Origin: an uncultured bacterium
GTDB taxonomy: Bacteria; Bacillota; Clostridia; Oscillospirales; Acutalibacteraceae
Assembly (NCBI GenBank): GCA_905215855.1
Contig: CAJMRT010000010.1
Span: 1 to 55,422, forward strand
Length of the DNA: 55,422 bases
Reading direction: 5' to 3'
Part shown: positions 16,272 through 23,938 of the stretch, one piece after another
How positions within the stretch are numbered: the stretch's first letter is position 1
Layout of the letters: each line of letters opens with the position of its first letter
Translations under genes and position numbers: made by a program
Notes under the pieces: generated by a model
Told to the model about the DNA's origin: nothing
Seen by the model: only the letters and a program-made list of their open reading frames with translations
The model's database searches: none

Positions 16272-17408
16272 TTACTTTGTGAAAAGGTCTTTCTTGTAAA
16301 CAAGCTCAAGACCCGATCTCTGATAAACCTGAGCGATTTCAAGGAGATCCATACCGCCTGCATTTGCGGATGTGAGGTTTGCTACCCATGTAACACCGAA
16401 ATCAACTGTGCCGTTGTTTACTGCTGTTGTTTCAGAAATGTCACCGCCGCCCGGTGTGATTGTTACTTTAAGACCGACTTCGTCATAGTAGCCCTTTGCC
16501 TGTGCAACATAGTAGCCCATAAACTGTGCCTGAGGCAACCACTTGAGCTGGATTGTAACATCTGTCTTTTCGAGTGTACCGAACTTGCCGTCCTTTGACT
16601 TGTTAGCGGCATCAATGTACTGTGTATCACGGATATCGTCAAGTGTGAAGCCTTCAAGCTTCTTTGATGCCGAAGAGTCGTCAAGCTGTACATACTTCTT
16701 GCAGAGGTCGAGTGTCTGCTGCATTGCATCCTCGTCCATATTGCCGTAGTTGCTTACTGTCTTGCCCTTTGTGTCTGTTGTAACAAGCTTTGCAACCTCT
16801 TTTGCCATATAGAGCTGGTGGTCCGATGATACCGATGAGCCTGCGTCAAATACAATTTGAGCGGCTTCTTCGGGGTTTTCAACGGCATATGCCCAACCCT
16901 TCATAGATGCGTAAAGGAAAGCCTTTACTGTGTTCGGGTTTTTCTTTGCAAACTCTTTGGTACAGAAAATATTGTCCTCGAGCATTGCAACACCCTCATC
17001 GTTCATATCGATTGTGCCTACTGTATCGCCGTACTTGTAACCGCCGTCATAGTCGTTCTTTACAAGTCCGAGTTCGTTAAATGTCATTGCCGAAGCAAGT
17101 GTAATATCGTCCTGATCGAAACCGTCCATTGTGAAATCTTCCGAAAGGTACTTTGTAGGAAGGTCGTACTTCTGAAGAAGTGCAAGAATTTCGTACTCGT
17201 TACCGAGTCCCCAGTTACCAACCTTGCCGTCAGCGGCGGCTTTCTTGATAATCTCTTCATTTGACATCAATTCACCCGATGTTGAACTGCCTTTTGATGA
17301 TGAATCCGAAGATGAGCCTGATTCACCGCAACCTGCAAAAGCTGTTACTGCAATTGCACCTGCAAATACAACTGCGAGCAGTTTTTTGAGTTCCTTTGTC
17401 TTTTTCAT
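16272..17408 (-). CDS. Circularly permuted NMT1/THI5-like substrate-binding lipoprotein
   Basis: A 378-aa lipoprotein that should capture a pyrimidine-like ligand for the adjacent ABC transporter. The signal peptide ends in lipobox AFAGC (Cys 27), then a Ser/Gly linker. Domain order is reversed relative to the RibY/ThiY/NMT1 family as I know it. The segment normally in the second half (VGNWGLGNEYEILALL, FLYASMKGWAYAVENPEEAA) comes first, at about residues 60-240. The normal mature N-terminus (VTIQLKWLPQAQFMGYYVAQ ... IAQVYQRSGLELVYKKD) is at about 284-374, just before the stop. All halves look intact, so this is a permutation rather than a truncation. ATG at 17408 follows GGAGG; an upstream in-frame start would precede the signal peptide and is unlikely. 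Confidence 0.85.
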   Translation of the reverse strand: MKKTKELKKLLAVVFAGAIAVTAFAGCGESGSSSDSSSKGSSTSGELMSNEEIIKKAAADGKVGNWGLGNEYEILALLQKYDLPTKYLSEDFTMDGFDQDDITLASAMTFNELGLVKNDYDGGYKYGDTVGTIDMNDEGVAMLEDNIFCTKEFAKKNPNTVKAFLYASMKGWAYAVENPEEAAQIVFDAGSSVSSDHQLYMAKEVAKLVTTDTKGKTVSNYGNMDEDAMQQTLDLCKKYVQLDDSSASKKLEGFTLDDIRDTQYIDAANKSKDGKFGTLEKTDVTIQLKWLPQAQFMGYYVAQAKGYYDEVGLKVTITPGGGDISETTAVNNGTVDFGVTWVANLTSANAGGMDLLEIAQVYQRSGLELVYKKDLFTK

Positions 17409-17460
17409 TTTGATTCCTCCAATTTCAAAATTTGTATGTAAACCGAAAGCGGTAAACAAC

Positions 17461-18297
17461 TTATTTAACTTTTCTGTTCTTGAGAACAATTGATTCAACC
17501 AGCATCAGCACACCGTACATTACAAGTCCGATAAGACAGGCAACAACAATATATGCCCACGCTGTCGGATACTGACCGAGAACAATGTTTTCTCTGATTT
17601 CTCTGCCGACACCGACAATGTATTCTGCAAAATATTCCGAAACAACTGCACTGATAATGCTTATCGGAACGCTTACCCTGAGAGCGGTAAATACATAAGG
17701 TACGGAATTCGGAAGTCTAAGCTTAAAGAATACCGTGCTTTTTTTTGCCGCATATGATTTCATAAGGTCAAGGGCAAACGGCTTAAGCTCCGTAAGTCCT
17801 CTGAAAGCGTTGATACTCATACTTGCAATGCAGACAATCATAACAACAAGTGTTTTTGCAAACATACTTCTTATGTTCGGATCGTTGCTTATATCCTTTG
17901 TCCAGTTTGTCATTACGGGAGCAAGAGCAACAATCGGAATTGCGTTGAATGCACCTACAATTGTAAGACCGCCTTTGCCCCATTTCTGAAAGGTTGCCGC
18001 AAAGACAGCAATCAGATATCCGATGATTGAACCGATTACAAGTCCTATAACCGCAACCAGAAGTGTGTAGAGTGCATTCTGTGCAAATGCGGGAATATTG
18101 TCAATGATGATGTGGCAAATTCTTGACGGAAGCGGCAGAGTGTTTGTGTCCGTGTTGAAAATCTTGTGAAGAATCTGTCCCTGCCACAAGGCGAGGATAA
18201 GAACACCGAAAAGCACGGGAAGAAGCACCGAGCTTACACCCTGAGCGACTTTATTTTCTTTAAGCCTTCGCCAAAGGCTTTTTCTTTTTTTAATCAA
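17461..18297 (-). CDS. ABC transporter permease 2
   Basis: A 278-aa SsuC/ThiX-type permease with about six TM helices. A permease-ATPase coupling loop is visible (MKSYAAKKSTVFFKLRLPNS). It probably pairs with the next upstream permease as a heterodimer. The first codon appears to be TTG, with AAGGAGG eight nt upstream and the previous stop directly adjacent. Substrate is assigned from context as a pyrimidine base or dihydropyrimidine. Confidence 0.85.
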   Translation of the reverse strand: MIKKRKSLWRRLKENKVAQGVSSVLLPVLFGVLILALWQGQILHKIFNTDTNTLPLPSRICHIIIDNIPAFAQNALYTLLVAVIGLVIGSIIGYLIAVFAATFQKWGKGGLTIVGAFNAIPIVALAPVMTNWTKDISNDPNIRSMFAKTLVVMIVCIASMSINAFRGLTELKPFALDLMKSYAAKKSTVFFKLRLPNSVPYVFTALRVSVPISIISAVVSEYFAEYIVGVGREIRENIVLGQYPTAWAYIVVACLIGLVMYGVLMLVESIVLKNRKVK

Positions 18298-19140
18298 TTA
18301 AGCCGCCTCCTTTTTCTTTTTTGTTTTGCGTTCAATTCTCTTGAGCGGTGAAACTGCATTTTCAATCCAACCCATGAGCGAACAGCTTAAAACACCTATA
18401 ACCGCACTGAACACTACGATGTCCCAGAAAACATATATTGACATTGCGTGTTTGAGCGACTGTGAAAGCATACAGCCAAGTCCGCCGTCACCCTGAAGTG
18501 TATCAACAAGGATTGACGCTGTAATTGCCATCGGTGCGGCAATTTTCAGACCTGTGAAGAAATATGGGATACACGAGGGAATGAGCATTTTGAAATATAC
18601 CGTTGATTTCTTTGCGGCATATGAATACATAAGCTCATACTTTTGCTTTTCTACCGAGTTAAGACCTGCAAGTGTGTTGGTTGCAACAGGATAGAATGTG
18701 AGGATTGCCGCAATGATGATTCGGCTTGAACCTATATCGTGTGTCATTGCAAGAATGATAGGAGCCATGCCGAGAATAGGAATAAGCTGAATAAGCATAA
18801 GGTACGGGGCGGCAATCTTTTCAACAATGTGTGAAAGCTTCATAAGTATTGCAAGTGCAAAACCTATCAGCGTACCTATCATAAAGCCCTGTCCCGCTCT
18901 TGAAAGCGTTTGACCTGCGTTAAAAAGAACAACCTGCAGACAACTCATACCGTTTGAAACGGGTTTGGAATCAATTAACGAATAGAAAATCTGCCATACA
19001 TGAGGCATAATGTTTTCGGGGGTTCGCTTTGTTGCCTGAATTATAAAAGCGAAGATTTCCCATATCACCAATAATCCGATCACCCATACCAAGGTTACAA
19101 GTGCTTTGGAATTTTTTATCTTTGTTATTGTTTTCATCAT
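18298..19140 (-). CDS. ABC transporter permease 1
   Basis: A 280-aa integral membrane permease of the same family as permease 2. It has a similar coupling segment (MYSYAAKKSTVYFKMLIPSC) and about six TM helices. Both permeases share the YAAKKSTV(F/Y)FK core, so they look like paralogues forming a heterodimeric channel. The start overlaps the ATPase stop (ATGA), implying coupled translation. Confidence 0.85.
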   Translation of the reverse strand: MMKTITKIKNSKALVTLVWVIGLLVIWEIFAFIIQATKRTPENIMPHVWQIFYSLIDSKPVSNGMSCLQVVLFNAGQTLSRAGQGFMIGTLIGFALAILMKLSHIVEKIAAPYLMLIQLIPILGMAPIILAMTHDIGSSRIIIAAILTFYPVATNTLAGLNSVEKQKYELMYSYAAKKSTVYFKMLIPSCIPYFFTGLKIAAPMAITASILVDTLQGDGGLGCMLSQSLKHAMSIYVFWDIVVFSAVIGVLSCSLMGWIENAVSPLKRIERKTKKKKEAA

Positions 19141-19940
19141 AAGCTGCCACCTTCAAAGCTGTTTCTTACCTTTGAAACAAGTTCTCCGAAATGAGGTGTA
19201 TCTCTCATATCAATTGTTCTCGGATACGGCAGGTCTGCGTCAACTACCGCAGAAAGTCTTCCGGGGTGAGGTGAGAGAACACAAATTCTTGTAGAAAGGA
19301 AAACTGCCTCCTGAATGTTATGCGTTACAAAAACGATTGTCTTATTTGTCTTTTCCCAGATTTTCAAAAGGTCAAGGTGAAGCTTTTCCTTTGTGAACTC
19401 ATCAAGTGCCGAGAACGGCTCGTCCATGAGAAGAATTTCAGGTCTGATACCAAAGGCTCTTGCAATGCCGACTCTCTGCTGCATACCGCCGGAAAGCTGC
19501 TGCGGATAATGGTCCGCAAACTTTGTGAGTCCGACCATTTCAAGCATTTCATCGGCTCTGTCCGAACGGTCTTTCTTTGAATAGCCCATAATTTCAAGCG
19601 GAAGCTCAATATTTTTCTTTACTGTTCTCCACTCAAAAAGCACGGGATTCTGAAAGACAATACCGAATTTCTGCATAAGTCTGATTTCCTTCGGAGTCAT
19701 ATTACTTACTCTGACATTGCCCGAAGTGGGTTCAAGCAAATCGGCGATTGTACGAAGGAGAGTTGTTTTACCGCATCCCGAGGGACCGAGAAGTGAAATG
19801 AATTCTCCCTTGTGAATATCAAAATCAATGTTATCGAGTGCCTTTACATCATTGCCCTGATTGTCTTTGAATACCACCGACACATTATTTATCGCAATCT
19901 CAACATCATTTTTCTTGATTGCTTCGCTGTTCAAATTCAT
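19137..19940 (-). CDS. ABC transporter ATPase (SsuB/TauB type)
   Basis: A 267-aa ATPase powering the two permeases. Walker A is GPSGCGKTT, the Q-loop follows (FGIVFQNPVLFEWRTV), the signature is LSGGMQQRVGIARA, Walker B is ILLMDEPFSALDEFT and the H-loop is VTHNIQEAVFLS. Closest in style to NitT/TauT/SsuB ATPases. ATG 19940 follows GGGAGGA by six nt; longer readings start inside the upstream terminator. Because the terminator's T-run abuts this ribosome site, expression probably depends on read-through from the aminotransferase/ADH genes. Confidence 0.9.
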   Translation of the reverse strand: MNLNSEAIKKNDVEIAINNVSVVFKDNQGNDVKALDNIDFDIHKGEFISLLGPSGCGKTTLLRTIADLLEPTSGNVRVSNMTPKEIRLMQKFGIVFQNPVLFEWRTVKKNIELPLEIMGYSKKDRSDRADEMLEMVGLTKFADHYPQQLSGGMQQRVGIARAFGIRPEILLMDEPFSALDEFTKEKLHLDLLKIWEKTNKTIVFVTHNIQEAVFLSTRICVLSPHPGRLSAVVDADLPYPRTIDMRDTPHFGELVSKVRNSFEGGSL

Positions 19941-19963
19941 AATCATTCCTCCCGATAATAAAA

Positions 19964-20005
19964 AACACGGCAAAGGTACAATTACAACTGCGCCTTTGCC
20001 GTGTT
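19964..20005 (-). terminator. Intrinsic terminator between ADH and transporter genes
   Basis: A 13-bp perfect stem (AACACGGCAAAGG with its complement; 19964-19976 and 19993-20005) and 16-nt loop, followed on the minus strand by a T-run. It ends 23 nt before the ATPase start, leaving no room for a promoter, so it looks like a partial terminator setting the expression ratio. Confidence 0.85.
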
Positions 20006-20028
20006 AAAAATTTTAAATTTTTCAGATA

Positions 20029-21180
20029 CTAAACATACAATTTTTTGTAGATTTCAATGCAATCATCAACGGTAACTTCTTTTACCGTGTTAGCGGGGCT
20101 TCCGCTTGCAACCGCATCGGTTGCCATTTTTGAAATTTTTGAGTAATACTCATCTCTGTCAATTCCGTACTGTTCAAGAGTAGGAATTTCGCACACATCA
20201 CAAATGCTTTGAAGTGAGTCGATAAACTTTTCTGCGGCTGTTTCGTCGCTGTCAGAGTCACTTGCCACACCTGTTTCTCTGCCGAGGTTTGCAAACTTTT
20301 CGTATGCACCCGATACGGCAAAGCTTAAGCACTCTTTAAGGAGCATTGCATTTGACATTCCGTGCGGAACATGGAACAATGCGCCAATCGGTCTGCTCAT
20401 TCCGTGAACAATTGTTACACTTGAATTGTTGATACAAATACCTGCCTCAAGAGCCGCAATACTCATCTGCTCCCTTGCAAGTGAGTTGTCGGGTTCTTTG
20501 TAGGCAATCGGTAAATATTTCATAATTCTCTTAACTGCCGAAACAGCAAGCGTGTCAGTCATTGAAAATGCTTTTTTTGAAGTGTATGCCTCAACTGCGT
20601 GAGTGAGAGCGTCAAGACCTGTTGCCGAAGTAACCGACTTTGGAGCGCCAACCGTAAAACTGCTGTCAACAATTGCAAGCTTCGGGACAAGCACATCGCC
20701 CTTCAAAAGCATTTTTATTCCCTTTTCGGAATCGGTAATTACGGTAAACTTTGTTGCCTCACTGCCTGTTCCCGCTGTTGTCGGAATTGCGGCAAGCGAA
20801 AGAATTTCTCCCGTAATTTCCTTTCCGTTATAATCTGCTATACTGCCCTCGTTGACTGCCATTGCTGCAATTGCCTTTGCTGAATCAAGAGGACTGCCTC
20901 CGCCTATACCGATGATAAAGTCACAACCGGAGGATTTTAACATTTCAACACCGTTTTCAATCATGGTGTCGGTAGGTTCGCCTGTTATGCCGTCAAAGAT
21001 AACGCAGTCTATACCGTTTTCATCAAGCAATGCGGTAAGCTGTTTCATCATATCAGAAACGGCAACATGCCTGCCTGTTACTATAAAAGCCTTGTTTCCC
21101 ATTTTTTTAAGAAGAGGAGCGGCCTCACCGAGAACATTTGTACCGACAACCGTATGATTTGGTATTACAAAATGTGACAT
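20029..21180 (-). CDS. pydE: Iron-containing alcohol dehydrogenase, probable malonate semialdehyde reductase
   Basis: A 383-aa group III alcohol dehydrogenase. The NAD-binding motif GGGSPLDSAKAI is near residue 95 and the metal site is formed by TGLDALTHAVEAY and HGMSRPIGALFHVPHG. Next to a class III aminotransferase and pyrimidine-degradation genes, the likely reaction is NAD(P)H reduction of malonate semialdehyde (from beta-alanine) to 3-hydroxypropionate, the last step of the extended reductive pyrimidine (Pyd) pathway reported in Firmicutes. The gene symbol follows that scheme and rests on context. Other short hydroxyaldehydes remain possible. Confidence 0.78.
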   Translation of the reverse strand: MSHFVIPNHTVVGTNVLGEAAPLLKKMGNKAFIVTGRHVAVSDMMKQLTALLDENGIDCVIFDGITGEPTDTMIENGVEMLKSSGCDFIIGIGGGSPLDSAKAIAAMAVNEGSIADYNGKEITGEILSLAAIPTTAGTGSEATKFTVITDSEKGIKMLLKGDVLVPKLAIVDSSFTVGAPKSVTSATGLDALTHAVEAYTSKKAFSMTDTLAVSAVKRIMKYLPIAYKEPDNSLAREQMSIAALEAGICINNSSVTIVHGMSRPIGALFHVPHGMSNAMLLKECLSFAVSGAYEKFANLGRETGVASDSDSDETAAEKFIDSLQSICDVCEIPTLEQYGIDRDEYYSKISKMATDAVASGSPANTVKEVTVDDCIEIYKKLYV

Positions 21181-21222
21181 TTTATTATCTCCCGTTTTTG
21201 AAATTTTAATTAACCTATATTA

Positions 21223-22548
21223 TCAAATCAATTCGCTGTCAACATATGTAAGAACTTCGTCCATCTTCTCCATTTCTTCCTTAATCTGCTCCTCCGTAAT
21301 AATGAGAGGCGGATTGACAAAGAGCATATTTTCGTGTGAGTATGTCATGAACTTTTTCTTTTTGAGCATACCGACGAGAATTCCCATAATACCCTTTTCG
21401 TCCTTTCCGTAAGGAACAAGAGGTTCTTTTGTCTTTTTATCCTTTACAAGCTCAATTGCCGAGAAAAGGCCGATATATCTTACATCACCTACGCAAGGAT
21501 GCTTAGCCTTCATTTCTTCAAGGATTTCTCCGAGAACCTTGCCCGACTTTGCAACATTGTCAAGAATGTGTGCCTCACCGTAGTAGTTTACACAGGCAAC
21601 ACCTGCCGCACATGCAAGAGGATGACCGCTGTATGTAAGTCCGCATGAAAGAAGATGATTGTCAAAATATTCTGCAACCTTCTTTGATACTGCAACACCG
21701 CCGAGAGGAACATAACCACAGGTAACACCCTTTGCAAATGTTACGATATCGGGAACTACATCAAAATTCTGGAATGCAAACATCTTACCTGTTCTGCACC
21801 AGCCGGCCATAACTTCATCGCAAATCATCAGAATTCCGAACTCATCACAAATCTTTCTTACGCCCGGCAGATAACCCTTCGGCGGAATGATTACACCGTT
21901 TGAACCTGTGATTGTTTCCATTACGATTGCGGCAACGCTGTCCGGGCCTTCATATATAATCTGCTCTCTGAGCTTTCCTACATAATATTCAGTGGCTTCT
22001 TCCTCCGATTCAAAGTTGATTGCCTCACGGTAAACATAAGGATCAAAGAACTTTACAAATCCGGGAATACCCGGTTCGAGAGGATATCTTCTCGGTTCAC
22101 CTGTAAGGTTGCCTGCACCGAATGATGAACCGTGATAACTTCTGTAACGGCTGAATACTTTGTTTCTGCCTGTAAACATTCTTGCAATCTTTACTGCATT
22201 TTCGTTTGCGTCTGCACCTGCATTTGTAAAGAATACTTTTCCGAAGCTGTCGGGAAGAAGATTTATAATCATCTCTGCAAGCGTTGACTTTGCCTCTGTG
22301 GCATATGACGGACCGACAAAGCAAAACTTGTCAACCTGTTCCTTGATTGCGTCACCGATTGCTTTATTTCCGTAACCGAGATTGAGGTTTACAAGCTGTG
22401 ATGACATATCTGTATATCTGTTACCGTCAAAATCGTAAAAGTAAATTCCGTCTGCCTTTGCAACGGGAATCGGATTAAGATTACCCTGCTTGCTCCATGA
22501 CTGGAGGACATATTTCTTATGGTTTTCAACAATTTTCTCAGGTGTCAT
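21223..22548 (-). CDS. pydD: Class III aminotransferase, probable beta-alanine aminotransferase
   Basis: A 441-aa PLP-dependent omega-aminotransferase. The PLP lysine is K273 in TFAKGVTCGYVPLGG, the conserved Asp is in ICDEVMAGW (D244) and the phosphate-binding loop is TNAGADANENAVKIAR. By context it transfers the amino group of beta-alanine (or 3-aminoisobutyrate from thymine), giving malonate semialdehyde for the alcohol dehydrogenase 42 nt downstream. GABA or taurine transaminases have similar sequences, so the substrate is inferred. First gene of the cluster, behind a strong promoter and a leader hairpin. Confidence 0.78.
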   Translation of the reverse strand: MTPEKIVENHKKYVLQSWSKQGNLNPIPVAKADGIYFYDFDGNRYTDMSSQLVNLNLGYGNKAIGDAIKEQVDKFCFVGPSYATEAKSTLAEMIINLLPDSFGKVFFTNAGADANENAVKIARMFTGRNKVFSRYRSYHGSSFGAGNLTGEPRRYPLEPGIPGFVKFFDPYVYREAINFESEEEATEYYVGKLREQIIYEGPDSVAAIVMETITGSNGVIIPPKGYLPGVRKICDEFGILMICDEVMAGWCRTGKMFAFQNFDVVPDIVTFAKGVTCGYVPLGGVAVSKKVAEYFDNHLLSCGLTYSGHPLACAAGVACVNYYGEAHILDNVAKSGKVLGEILEEMKAKHPCVGDVRYIGLFSAIELVKDKKTKEPLVPYGKDEKGIMGILVGMLKKKKFMTYSHENMLFVNPPLIITEEQIKEEMEKMDEVLTYVDSELI

Positions 22549-22589
22549 AATAATTTCCCCTTTTTAAGTTACCAAAAAAGATAAACAGA

Positions 22590-22618
22590 AAAGGAGCCTC
22601 CTTTTCAGAAGCTCCTTT
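22590..22618 (-). terminator. Terminator-like hairpin in the leader of the pyrimidine operon
   Basis: AAAGGAGC pairs with GCTCCTTT (22590-22597 with 22611-22618). An interrupted T-rich tail follows on the minus strand. It lies between the promoter at 22647-22674 and the aminotransferase start. It may be an attenuator, or simply the terminator of the upstream sensor gene that now sits inside the leader. A competing palindrome (22588-22606) overlaps it. Confidence 0.65.
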
Positions 22619-22646
22619 GCTTTGTGTCTTTTTTGTTTATGCCATT

Positions 22647-22674
22647 ATTATATCATCAAAATACGGTTATGCAA
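22647..22674 (-). promoter_or_regulatory. Promoter of the pyrimidine-degradation operon
   Basis: On the minus strand TTGCAT (-35), 16-nt spacer, TATAAT (-10). Predicted start near 22640 gives a leader of about 90 nt. Confidence 0.8.
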
Positions 22675-22683
22675 TATTTTTCG

Positions 22684-22711
22684 GCACAATATTCTTTGTG
22701 CTAAAGCACAA
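22684..22711. promoter_or_regulatory. Candidate operator: three alternating GCACAA/TTGTGC half-sites
   Basis: GCACAA (22684-22689), TTGTGC (22696-22701) and GCACAA (22706-22711) form two overlapping inverted repeats, with spacers of 6 and 4 nt. They lie 10 bp upstream of the -35, the usual place for an activator. PucR is the natural candidate, by inference. Confidence 0.6.
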
Positions 22712-22737
22712 TGTTTTCGGAGATATTTCTTGAATTT

Positions 22738-22753
22738 ATGACCTTTTCGTCAT
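22738..22753. promoter_or_regulatory. Candidate operator ATGAC-N6-GTCAT
   Basis: A perfect 5-bp inverted repeat around CTTTTC. The same 14-bp core occurs at 16218-16233, where the outermost pair is G-C instead of A-T, so symmetry is kept. Confidence 0.5.
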
Positions 22754-22809
22754 TTTACATACAAATCTCGTGAAATGTCCACTTCTTGTTTGTATGCTGT
22801 AATTAACAA

Positions 22810-23709
22810 TTACTCGTTTTCCTTTTTCTTTGTTGTGCCAAGGCTGAGTATAATTCCGGAAATGATAATCATTACAACACCTGCGGCACACGGAATTACG
22901 ACACCGTAAATCATATTGAAACCGCTTTCTGTCGCAGCCTGTCCGCTGATGATTGTATATTCACCTGACGGCATACTGCTGAGTGAATATGTTGTGCCGT
23001 CGATTGTAACATTGAAATTTTCCGAACGAATCATTTCGTCTGTAATACCTGTGCTTTTAAGACCGTTATCGCCAAGGTTCATATTTGTGCTTACAACTTC
23101 GCCGTTCTTAACGATGATTGTATCACCCTTGCAGCTTTTTGCAATATCAGCACCGATAACAGCCGAATAGTCGCTTGTATTTGTATCAATAATAACGATG
23201 CCGCCCTCTGTTCTTGCAACGCAAGCCATGAGGTTATACACACCGTCCTCGCCCTCAACGGCTGTCGGGTCGGAAATGCTCTTTACCTTGATACCCTTAA
23301 GGTTAGGCTTAAACTGCTTTGTTGCTTCGTCATCAAGAAAATTTGTGCCTACCTTTGTTTCATCAGATGCGGCAATGATTTTGCCGTCAGCATCTGTCAT
23401 AACAAATGAATTGATACCGAGGTTCTTAACGATTGCATCCTTTGTTTCGACAGAAGTCTGGTCTGTAACAGCAGCAGAAATTACATTTGCCTTTTCAAAG
23501 AGTGTGTTCATAAACTCAAAGTTATTATAGTTATAGTTGTTATTGTAATCATCAAGCTTGCTGCTTGCGTCATCGAGATATGTCTGATTTGAGCTTTCTG
23601 TTTTTGTTGAAAGCAAATTGCAAACTACCGAAACGCAAACCATAACAACAGCAACAATAACTGCCGTTACAACTGCAACGCCTTTTTTTACCGATTTAGA
23701 ATTACCCAT
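22810..23709 (-). CDS. Orphan membrane sensor with Cache-like extracellular domain
   Basis: A 299-aa protein with an N-terminal TM helix (about 8-30), a periplasm/exterior-type domain of about 235 residues and a second TM helix (about 270-292) followed by a short KKKENE tail. The external part looks like a double-Cache sensor: DDASSKLDDY helix, FVMTDADGKIIAAS, GVYNLMACVARTEGGIVIIDTN, SMPSGEYTIISGQ. No HAMP, kinase, GGDEF or MCP domain follows, so it cannot signal alone. It is transcribed away from the two-component system and upstream of the pyrimidine operon, so it might feed either. An Asn/Tyr-rich stretch (residues about 53-62) is unusual. Confidence 0.72.
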   Translation of the reverse strand: MGNSKSVKKGVAVVTAVIVAVVMVCVSVVCNLLSTKTESSNQTYLDDASSKLDDYNNNYNYNNFEFMNTLFEKANVISAAVTDQTSVETKDAIVKNLGINSFVMTDADGKIIAASDETKVGTNFLDDEATKQFKPNLKGIKVKSISDPTAVEGEDGVYNLMACVARTEGGIVIIDTNTSDYSAVIGADIAKSCKGDTIIVKNGEVVSTNMNLGDNGLKSTGITDEMIRSENFNVTIDGTTYSLSSMPSGEYTIISGQAATESGFNMIYGVVIPCAAGVVMIIISGIILSLGTTKKKENE

Positions 23710-23754
23710 TGTAATCTTCCTTTCAAAATGTTTTGCTTGAATAGCTTGAATAAA

Positions 23755-23783
23755 ATAATACCATTATTCGGCTTTGTTTTCAA
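23755..23783 (-). promoter_or_regulatory. Promoter of the Cache sensor gene
   Basis: Minus strand TTGAAA, 17-nt spacer, TATTAT, 45 nt before the start codon. Confidence 0.75.
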
Positions 23784-23875
23784 GTACGGTTCGTGAAATA
23801 ATTAACAACTGCACATAATTTGACAATATTCTGCATTAACCGATTTTGGGATACAGCTCTGCGAAAAAAGATAAT

Positions 23876-23905
23876 TTGAAAAAAATGATACATCTATGAT
23901 ACAAT
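23876..23905 (+). promoter_or_regulatory. Promoter of the two-component system
   Basis: TTGAAA, 18-nt spacer, TACAAT, 33 nt before the response regulator start. Confidence 0.65.
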
Positions 23906-23938
23906 GGCAATATAAACTGTGTCTTGGAGGTGGGGTTG

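Noticed and set aside
22590..22618. T-box or other named riboswitch in the operon leader
   Set aside because: The leader is only about 90 nt and has no T-box sequence or recognisable aptamer, just a hairpin.
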